From assembly GCF_019175365.1 (NCBI RefSeq), contig NZ_CP059572.1, positions 8,122,001 to 8,186,000 on the forward strand: a DNA stretch of 64,000 bases, in the 5' to 3' direction. The notes below the pieces were generated by a model. That model was not told where the DNA came from. It did no database searches and saw only the letters and a list, made by a program, of their open reading frames with translations. Origin of the DNA: Actinomadura graeca. Lineage in GTDB: Bacteria > Actinomycetota > Actinomycetes > Streptosporangiales > Streptosporangiaceae. The position numbers were made by a program, and so were the translations under genes. Positions 12,601 through 19,600 of the stretch are shown one piece after another; the stretch's first letter is position 1; the number at the start of each line of letters is the position of its first letter.

Positions 12601-13621
12601 CTTCCTGGTGGCGCGGACGACGCTGATGCCCCCGGCCGGCGCTCTCGGCGACTTCCCGCTGATGGTCGATCTGGTCCAGGTGAGCGAGGAGCAGCTGGGC
12701 CACGGCTACTCGACGGCGGACCTGCCGCTCGACACGCGCAACCGGACGGCCATCGACGAGCATGGACGCCTGCTGTTCGCCGGTGTGATGACCAGGGGAG
12801 ACCGCGACGCCCTGGCCGGGCTCATGAGCGAGGCGGACGCGGCGAAGATCCGGCAGTTGTTCGAGGGCTGGTACGCCACCGAGCCGGTGGGCGCCCCCGC
12901 CGGGGCCCTGCCCGGCCGGCTCGGCACGCTGATCGACTTCCTGCCCACGCAGACCCTGACCCTGGTCTGGGAAGGGCCGTCGGACGCCGCCGCGGAGGAT
13001 CTGCGGCGGCTCCCCGGCGACAGCGCCTTCACCGGGGCGATCGCGCAGATCGTCGCCCAGGCGGCGGGCGCGGGCCCGGACACCGTCACCCGCGTGGAGA
13101 TCCCCGCCGGACCGGAGCAGATCCCCGACGAGCTCCAGGGCAAGGCGGAACTCGCGCGCAACGCGCCGGGGACGCAGTACACCGCCATCGGGTGGAGCGG
13201 CGCGATGACCACGGCGGACATCGCCGCTCTGCGGCGCTGGGCCCGGTTCCCCGAGTTCGCCGAAGCCGTGGAGAAACTGATCGTCGCAGTCCGCGACGCC
13301 GCCGCGGGGGACGCGCAGGCGCCGTCGGTCACGGTCCCCTTCACCGTCGCCGTGCGCCCCATCCAGGCCGGGCTCAGCGGCGTCCTCGCCGAGAAGCTGC
13401 TGCTCGGCGCCGTGCTGATGCGGTACCACGGCATGATGCGCGCGGACGATCCGGCCGCGCTGCTGCCGTCCTACCCCGGACGGCCCGACCAGCTCGCCCT
13501 CAGGCGACTGCACCGCGCGAGCCAGGGGAGCGGGATGCGCGGCCGATCCCTGGTGGTCCGCGCCCGCCGCGGCAGCGCCGCGCCGAGCGGGCCGCGGCCG
13601 ATCGACCCCGCGGACGTGTAG
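3599..13621 (+). CDS. Giant beta-rich protein A (about 3340 residues), function unknown
   Basis: I chose GTG 3599, which gives the GTGA overlap with the PLD stop; an in-frame GTG at 3581 and an ATG at 3608 are alternatives. No signal peptide or hydrophobic anchor is visible. Residues about 1-1250 alternate hydrophobic and polar residues in long runs of predicted beta strand. The densest stretch, about 784-1247, contains YLREIGMGFGYRF and a run of strands such as IKIPLVFTTIRLSFRFSLEI. Residues about 1667-1885 look like fibronectin-III-type beta sandwiches (TIALTWDLGW, YVEWSEPA). Later parts mix beta segments with short helices. I recognise no catalytic motif. The amphipathic strand pattern recalls lipid-groove or DUF6603-like giant proteins, but that is only a resemblance. 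Its coupling to a PLD-like gene suggests a joint role at lipids. Real coding is supported by an unbroken 10-kb frame and ordinary domain-like composition. Confidence 0.85.
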   Translation: MSSMFVTVNDYLGDKWPDFLPRPPDPAVLDHVWLEPPQITAKPDDVSLTTRLLFERELVLGLPGLDAVSLVLAPGSGDGAPVGLSLGIDILPQTVLRVTDMPVALRFGPKLLRPMRKVTGGGDARYEPDPGRPFVQLDVPKLSGRASRDGITFDAPFTAQLPYPVMIGDTGLVVDGAAVGFHRAGGKACLVLQWKEGALNRLLGGLVPNLGDRSPAGEQQVTLRLIIGGDGPEELRLDWQAAAPGAAFTLPGLSVGVPATGRFSLLLLRQGAGLGRAAFVVTLTGGDPVTAGSTFAWGRDGDRELHNDEPPQPPDKPLFSVTLKPADGPRSVVLLDVALGEPKLPGFFRQLTTPIAPLDLNDPAALCTPVVFDPADLQEGWSAQLSVNIDAGGGAFTLPFLKQGQGGDAQFLQLYTPTPLTGLPITLPQGEVGFDIGVRLRVLSLGFDLLCRLTFDLGTFALKVDHDRGIELRSPESEREFPDLFGLRWRFKGKDLGDKTFHYFTIATKDYHYQIQQPQGAALELDFTRASEEPITFSVRDFALTPKGVTLAATVTDRPARLNGLRTRFRFTDSGFVIRENRIADFTIAGSGPLPPDLVGDATADIALQFAQRDGGNLTLVQGAANLRGVKLLDCKGTRFQFSVDALGLRFVDDGAFHLYFTVTGSAQFVPAPGDDPDGPLALLGKTRIDLVQCPLTGDARVIGKHVKFLIELPKPTSFGFLGCFEMELRAIGFVPQCEFFGGDGAMLVTGQLKFAQGPGDTPDSRPDYHELFIGLPLPGEFVPRIHFTRLAVNLAIGAAFRLNGVVDFVDEPDQTGLVGEGLVQIQGLPAIAASFGFLRVRRGAGLPWLRAWFLYLEIRQVSFMIPVIQIYLREIGMGFGYRFTIAAIKAADAENDVRKLLKTLEGLSRTQGDLSKRDRWAVDLEEAGQDPRWTIVLRAMISQTSASASPLRYEAFAEADLACVFLVDAIIAFRSDLTFFMSVRGWFNTNYADYVGNRDGARENPILSGFVLLSPRQKRFLAHISKPEGGKPGDHPPLPDFVRDAIADSRFSATLLIEPGLFHYELGWPNMLRWHTELGPLAVEVEGGFIFRVSTTEMVLGTSFLARGRLQLSAGVDLGLVGMRISATARVAFGARYIGVIDFRDPTGESAVYGAIGLEVQVSFAIEFWIKIPLVFTTIRLSFRFSLEITFSAGLEIGVKGLSVPGVRGVGTVGVSCCGHSLQATVRVAFEEDNVQAALDRTKEFLSLGLEATEVEPVPGTEGAPAAAPAFTRLQSARRPALPPRALAAVIGEAPAPAEADVFHVPGYVIFVLREPPGWDGEHKIYFVLLPQGERLHRDAQGRLVLDEEGFPVAEPEPGFLPPPPAEGTVVGKDFALRVPKPADGENYTLLHYEPLAGQRFVDVSNAVAAGQPITWAVNWAARLYTDGSAERRVVNQATGAPGAPVPLENGLSLAQHLANAFKQHYAGAGEGATARPVGDPGALPGYRPPVSDPRVQNPSDSSFEAAVRGAYEQFSGSPFLKRDPQELYGQLLESAFDPRTTIYAADGAAHDDGDPGAVGPVQADQQAHQLRGVIIHDIISDLRAFHAEGDQARRDTLVAGSTAFQMGLVFAVRTADNRRPAWLDQVATGLDAQPAISQRERPEATGPGPAAEGVRAFNVAQAQFSLFPPEFEQVRQYSDASTIALTWDLGWRRQAMPGTSRAQNDPDHHLAHYLVRRRALDGDEAEHTTTVKPVKVLHRHTTDVAGAEGADQATPTDTLSLLQPRFQVVDHFPDTADDRAALPREGRGYVYTITPVDFSGGSGRPLTLIATRYPNTPPAVPVDGDLTVAYSIAPSDLDPAGSAATPEVMPPRQVYVEWSEPARQNGPAVPIRTHRLIFRRESTVPIGSYGLDSTTQRGRTTGLPTSNARPLPADIKIDLDHVFGPPGARAAVVPVATLRERGVLPDGAWRPEAWRVYFQTVSDRDVPSALAPVQLRLAAEAVAAPPASPAPDDRIEHSGNPREERRPAELEWLPRPAGFDVVRPEDERAEPGLAHAPMPLQDITRSDAEAAGPDPFVFTGDIGAIVGFRPHPLGIRAIRFRWNQGPSGDAAYPLELNAGYRLYELDIDAATTDTFASATRLAEELRLLQEVQMLPADDLPLVPGDTLNTSQWEAWYPGAVQRRRRPDPSAQGVQDERGPWYSWQDSYLEWPTWEGVTRPGGKRETALHPLLERLVERLRAMRPGSVTDPQGRISDGYAAALQVSPPTLPNDLADFLASCPPGADRYGWGVLQRLGLAVTFSLHDPISGAVRGPKLLELLQGLFAQLGSGEVIADPEADPDTAAFAAVRRHLHVELLFQPGRSIQLGERPAAGDDLLALVQISLRPTVRQRLRYRAVTISGRSNTDVEVRFTLTAPCSLVGRPDGGTGQVELEPQPSPLTRTIRLPLNGEAALLLRGAALPATIEVRPSAKLSAEPKPFDPAVAPLLDYDPARKLLRARTMLSADQIKLLRPSLAPADLQAVESLAGTVRSEEFGPTDERANHFTVATGALAKVFATADDDVPEHVQWLRLKYYLETLNSNDPKVPDTGKVSLPTGEAEIAKVLPDVLAWTARFFDAGGAVYAGQGGMAATGAGPWAATAYPRAGSPAPATPDAGGRLTYTQLLEDRWAHTLRYYFQPYGRYDLLWQSLRRSPTLFPGRAAAEIDVPAVKVDPAAGGLDVVIERTQAVDAPLILGSRRLDEPATPARPPAPGAIWEVIVAQHHEQTLAEHNQTLVRRLAFRQIAFSLLRRFGYTSWYHWVRGFAHDNQRELPVRLVEDEYPDIPDHLPDRPDHLVLDGAADQDELRGLDLPERVGDFSQGVLALQWRALPFYYDHRLLVIAQTDGTVSKINSVTQRDLTYRSPLPSATVSGADIVWHRLPPFPDAIPGDAPLQPDTRVRSIAIPLRRFWDSLSDEAQQRWPAEQPDPVTGGATARKPGALPDPEVVYQIVELFSGNIEVQAECFYDPVAKRFAHRQLGERFLVARTTLMPPAGALGDFPLMVDLVQVSEEQLGHGYSTADLPLDTRNRTAIDEHGRLLFAGVMTRGDRDALAGLMSEADAAKIRQLFEGWYATEPVGAPAGALPGRLGTLIDFLPTQTLTLVWEGPSDAAAEDLRRLPGDSAFTGAIAQIVAQAAGAGPDTVTRVEIPAGPEQIPDELQGKAELARNAPGTQYTAIGWSGAMTTADIAALRRWARFPEFAEAVEKLIVAVRDAAAGDAQAPSVTVPFTVAVRPIQAGLSGVLAEKLLLGAVLMRYHGMMRADDPAALLPSYPGRPDQLALRRLHRASQGSGMRGRSLVVRARRGSAAPSGPRPIDPADV

Positions 13622-13676
13622 GCGGAACGGCCTCTGACGGCGGCCCCCGGGGCCATGAGCGGACCAGGAGCAGCAG

Positions 13677-16600
13677 ATGGCGAAACTCCCCGAGCTGCCG
13701 AAGCTGAAGATCGCGGGCCCCTTCTGGGCGGCCGAGGCCGAGGTGATCCGGCTGGCCGACCCGGCCACCAACCTCGCGTTCCGCACCCTGTTCGCGGACA
13801 CGACGCCACGCCAGGCCGCCGGCGAGGACGACGTGCTGCTGCCGGGCTCCCTGCTGGCGCTGGTCTACGTCACCGCCGTCACGATCAGCCCGACCAGCGG
13901 CGGCACACCGCAGTACGTGTGGAAGCGCAGCGGGAACAAGCCCGACGGCAAGCTCTCACCGCAGGCGATCCGCGCCGCGATCAGCGCGGGCACCGCCAGC
14001 CTGCTGCTCCTGCAGGCCCCGGCCGACGGCTGGGCGAAGGGCGTCGCCGGCAAGCTGCCGACCTTCACTTGCCTCGGCGGCGAGATCATCCTCGATCCGA
14101 TGACGGCCCAGGCGAGCGCCACGCAGAAGCTGTACACCGCGCTGGGGATCGAGCCGGCGGCGATCACGCAGCGGACCGGGCCGGCCCGCCTGCTCGGTGC
14201 CCTCGCCGTCCACGCCGGCGGCCTCTCGGCCTTCGGCCAGATCCGCCTGCTCTGGGACGGCGCGCCGGTCAAAGCCGTGTTCCAGCTCGCGCGGGTCGTC
14301 CCCGACCCCGTGCCGGCGGGGACCGCGGTGCGAGGCTTCCGGATGACGATCGAGGCGGAGCGGCTGACGGAGGGCGAGCGCGCGGCGGTCATCGCCTCCT
14401 GGCGGCGCCTCAACCGCTATCTCAACCCGAACAACCCGCTGAACGGCCTGGCCGAGCCGCTGCCCATGCCGGAATGGGCCACTTTGGAGCTCGCCAACCC
14501 GCTCGCGATCCCGCGTCTCTTCTGGGAGATCGCACCCTGGCAGGAGCAGCCCGGCACACGTCCGATCGGCTTCGCCGGGGACGAGTTCGGCGTGCTCCTC
14601 AGTGATCGTCGGCCCTACGACCCGGCCGCCCAGCCGGACACACTCGCCCGGATCACGCCCGCGAGCGCGCGCGTGGCCGTCGACGGCGCGAAACTGCGGG
14701 TGGAGCTGAAGGCGGGCGGGCCGCCGGCCGGCTCCACCGGCGTGCTCGGCTACCAGGCCGCCCGCGACGGCACGGGCTGGAGCGAACGGGTCACCCTCGC
14801 CGCCACCACGCTCGCCTTCGACCCCAACGAGGCCGCGCGCCGGCTCCGCGCCACACTGCGGGAGCCCGAGCCGTCCTGGACCCGGGCGGCGGAAGGCGGC
14901 ACCCGCCCCGTCACGCCGGCCGTGCTGTGGGGATTCACGCCGCTGGACGACGGCTGGGCGCAGCTTCCGCTGCCCAACCTGTCCGAGCAGGTCTACCTCG
15001 ACGCGGGAGCGGCCCGGGAGGAGCCCGCCCCGCCGCCCGGCAACCTGCTGCTCGGCGCCGTCGGCTTCGGCAATGACGACCCGGCCGGGGGCGGCCGGGT
15101 CCCCGGCGAGCAGCCCTGGAGCCTGACCCTCGCCGCGGCCCAGCGCATGACCGCCACGTGGGTGCTCGCCCCGAGCGGCCAGGAGTACCGGCTCCAGTCG
15201 GCCGAGCTGGCGCTGGACGCCCCCGAGGTGGCGCTCAACGGCCTGTTCTGGCTGAGCACCGAGGCGCCCACCGCGGCCGACGCCCTGCCCGGTCTCGACG
15301 ACTGGATCGGCGGCCTGGAAACCCTGCCCTTGCATACCGTCACCGGACGCGAGCTGTTCGCGCCCCTCGTGCGGCTCGCCTTCGAGACGATCAGCTTCGC
15401 ATGGCGGAGCAAGCCCGTCCCCTCGGCCGGTCTCAGCGCCTGGGCCTTCCAGTACGGTGTCGACCCGGCGCTGCTGCGGGCCCTCGTGGACGCCGGTGCC
15501 CTGCCGTCCGACACCCTCGGCGCCGCCCTGCCTCTCGTCTGGCGCCGCCACCCGGCTCTGCCGATGGTGCAGGCCCTCGCGCTCACCCAGAGCGTCAGCC
15601 CGCCCAACGTGCCGATCGCCGGCCGGCAGCTCGTCCCGTTCGAGCTGCCGGTGACCCGCCAGGACGGCATCGATCTGCCTGCCGGGTGGCGCTTCGCGGC
15701 GGAGGGCGCCGAGGGCTGGCCGCGCTACGGCGGCGCCCTCTCGCCCGCCCGTGAATGGCTCGGCACGGACGAGGCGAAGCTGTACGACCTGCCCCTGACG
15801 GCGCTGTCGCTGCCCGGCCTGGTGCTCGACCCGCGTCCCGACGGCGACGCTCCGCAGAACGACGCCGCGCTCGGCCTGCCCCTTCAGTACCGCTACGACC
15901 TGCCCTACACCGACGAGGTCCGGGCCCTGGCCCAGCTTCCCAAGATCCTCAAAGATCCTCGCGAGAGCTCTCCGCTGCCCGACACGGCGCGGCCCGAGCC
16001 ACCGCGTCCGCTCACCCGCGCGGACTACGCCGGCCACTGGCGGCGCCTCGCCGAGCGCGCCGGCCTCGCCGCCGCCGACGGCGTCGCCGCGTTCGCCCGG
16101 CAGGACGGCCGGACCGTGCTGCGCCACCTGGCCTCGATCCACGCCTGGCCGGTCCAGGCGACGCTCGCCCTGGACGGATATCCCGGCGAACTCCGCCTGG
16201 ACAACGCCGCCCCCGCCCCGAGCGCCCCCTTGGCGCTGACGGGGGAGGCGGCCCTGCTCGGGATCGACGGCGACTTCGCCGATGGAGCGGGCGGCCTGCG
16301 CCGCCTGCCCCCGGACACGCCCGCGGACCCGGCCCGGTACCGGCTGACGGCCGGAAGCATGGCCGCCCGCCTCGCCGGTGACGGCGGCTTCGCCGACCAG
16401 CGCGGCCTGGTACGCGGCGCGAGCCTGCCCACGTCCAACCTGATCAGGACTCCGCTGGGCCATCCCACGGCCGGTGACGTGCAGCTGACGACCACCCGCG
16501 TGCCCCTTGCCCTCGGCCACGGCGCGGCGTCCTGGCGGCTCTGGTTCCGCGACCTGCCCGCCCAGGGGGCCACCTACAGCAAAGCCTCCGCCCGTTCGCC

Positions 16601-19600
16601 GAAGGCCGTCGAGCTCGACCTCGACGCCAACGACCCCGAGGCGCGCAGCAGCGACTACGAGCACCGCACCGGGTACGAGTGGCGCCTGCGCCCGCTCGAC
16701 GACGACCCCGACGCGCCCCCGCCCGGCCTCGACCTGTTCGGCCTGCGGTTCTTCCCGCTGGTCCTCGACCGCGTGGTCTTCGCCGGTGACGGCGTGACCA
16801 CGGTGGACGTGATAGGGCGGCTGCAGCTCCCGGTGGCCGGTTCCGGTGACGAGCAGGCCGAACTGGGCAACTGCGTGCGGCTGACCTTCTCCGGCGGCGG
16901 CACCGCGCTGAACCTCAGCGCCATCGGCCTGGACGGCGGCGCCCTGGAGTGGCCGCTGGCCGTCTCCGCCGGTGAGGCCGGTGACGCGCCGCGCCTGCGG
17001 GTCGGCGGCATCGCACTGGCGTCCGGCGGTGCCGGGCTCACCGCCGGGCAGGTGCGGCTCTCCTTCCACCTGTTCCGGGTGGAGTGGACGGCCGCCCTGC
17101 CGCCGATCGGCTTCCCCGGTCCCACGACGCCGCCCTTCACCCTGTCCGGCGCGTCCAGCCCGGACCCGATCGTGCCGCAGCGGGTCGCCCTCGGCCTCGA
17201 CATGACCGGCGGCGAGCACACACTGAAGCTCACCCTCGCCGTGCGGGTCGGCAGACCGCCCACCGGCCTGCGGGCCCTCTACCGCTTCGACGAGGGCGGC
17301 GGCGCGATCGTCCACGACTCCTCCGGCATCGGGGAGCCGCTGCACCTGAGCGCGGCCACGACCCAGGGCTTGAGCTGGAGCCCCAACGGCCTGACCCTCA
17401 CCAAAGCGACGCTCATCCGCTCGGGCGTCCCCGCCACGAAGCTGAACGCCGCGGTGAAGGCGAGCAACGAGATCAGCGTCGAGGCGTGGGTGAAGCCCGT
17501 CACCGGCGGGCTGACGGGCGGGCAATTCACCATCGTCACCGTCTCGTCCGACGCCGGGCACCGGAACGTGGCCCTTCAGCAGCGCAAGGGACTGCTGGAT
17601 TCGTCCTTCGCCGACCTGTGGCTGCGCACCGGTGTCACCAGCGACGAGGGCGCCCCCGACCTCGCCACCCCGGCCGGCTCGCTCGGCACGTCCCTGACCC
17701 ACCTGGCCTGCACACGCTCCGCCGACGGCCGGACCCGGATCTACATCAACGGGCAGCTCAAGGCCGAGCACGACGTGGGCGGGACCCTGGCCGCGTGGGA
17801 CGACCGGTTCGAACTGGCCCTCGGCGATGAGATCACGGGCGGCCGTGCCTGGCTGGGCACCTACCGCATGCTCGCGGTCCACGACCGTGCCCTCACCGCC
17901 GAGGAGGTGGCCGCGCGCTTCGGCGCGGGTCCGGCGGCGGTGCCCGCCACGACCAGAGGCGAGGCCGTCGCGGCCGCGCTGACCTTCGATCTCATGGCGA
18001 AGGGGGCGGATCGTTTCACGCTCGACTCCGCGAGCCTCTTCGGCGACCTCGCCCTCGCCGTCGAGCTCCCCGACGGCTCGCCCGCCGCCCTGGCCGACGA
18101 CACCACGCTGCAGTTCGGCTGGCACGGCTACAGCGCGGCACAGCCCGAGGGCGTCCAGCTGCTGCCCGGCATGCGCCTCGCCGATGCCCAGACGCCCGGC
18201 CTGAGCGGACGCGCCGCCCCCGGCTTCGCCACCGTCACGTTCCGCGCCACCGCCCGGCCGGACGACCTGCCGAAGCTGCCCCTGACCGGCGCCTTCGTGG
18301 AGGCCCTGCTCATAGCCCACTGGGGCCGCTCGCTGCATGATCCCCGTCCGGGCCGAAGCGCCGACGCGGCAGAGCTGTTCGGCTCCTCGGCCGGAGACCT
18401 CGTCGTGGGCTTCACCTCGCGGCTGCAGGATTCCGACTGGCAGGAGGGCTTCCTGTTCAACGGGATGCTGACCGCGACCAACCTTGTCTCCTGGCCGCAG
18501 CAGCTCAACCACGACCCGGTCGCCGCGCGCATCACCCTGCCGGCGGCACGCGCCGCCGGGCCCCCGCCCTTGACGCATATGCGTCACACGATCAGGGTGC
18601 TGCTGAACCAGCACGAACTGCCCGGCTCCGTCCTGACCGGCGCCGAGGGCCCCCTGCTGTTCACCTTCGCCCAGGGCCAGAGCTGGCAGACCCTGGCCCT
18701 GGTCGAGCACCAGCTCGTCGAGGTGACGCCGGCGTCCGACGCGAGCGGCGGGACCCTCGGCCGCGAGGCCCGCTGGACGGCCGTGCAGGAGGTGCGCCTG
18801 CTCGCACCCCAGCGCGCCGCACAGTTCCTCCGCGCCATGGCCGCCCTCAAGACCACCGACCCCGTCGAAGGCGTCAGCCCGCTCGGCAGCGTGAGCGCCG
18901 GCTACCTGGGCGCCGGGCTGTCGGCCCTGCTGGCCGATTCGGGGGCGGCGCTCGACGCACTGCCCCGGGACACACTGCTCATCGAGGCGAGCGCCCACCA
19001 CCTGATCAGGCAGACGCCCGTCGCGGAAAGCGTGGCCACCACGCTGCAGTTCCTCCCGACCGGCAGCCAGGGCGCCCTGCTCAGCAGCCCGGCGGACTAC
19101 GCGCCCAGTGACCCGGCCGACCCGCGCTGGCTGCTGCTGACCATGCCCTTCGTGGGAAGGCTCCAGGACACGGCCCGTGACCTGGCCCAACCAGCCGCCG
19201 GGCAGGCCGGCCCGCTGCAGATCGACCCGCTGCTGCTCATCGCCCGCCTGCGCGCCGCGGCCCCCGCCACCGCCCTGCCCGCCCTGGCCCTCGCCCTCTC
19301 CGGCTGGGCGGACAGCACCCCTCTGGCCGTCACCTTCGCCAGCCTGGACACCGTCGTCGGACGCAGCTTCGCCCGGCTCGATCCCCTGGCTCTGGAGGAA
19401 AGCTGGTTCCGGGCTCAGAACCCGCCCCCCGAACCGCAGGACGCCCTCCTGCAGAGCATCCTCGCGGCCCTCCCCGAGACACCGGCCCGGCTGAGCCGCC
19501 CGGTCGCCCTGCGCCGGGCCTTCGACCCGCGCCGCTCCGTCTACCCGCCACAGCCGGACAGCCGGCCGGCCCTCCCCGAACCCTCCCCCTACGCCGACCC

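Noticed and set aside
13655..14605. Plus-strand frame starting just before the giant gene B start
   Set aside because: Out of frame with giant B and composed of Arg/Pro/Ala repeats; the ATG at 13677 has the ribosome site.
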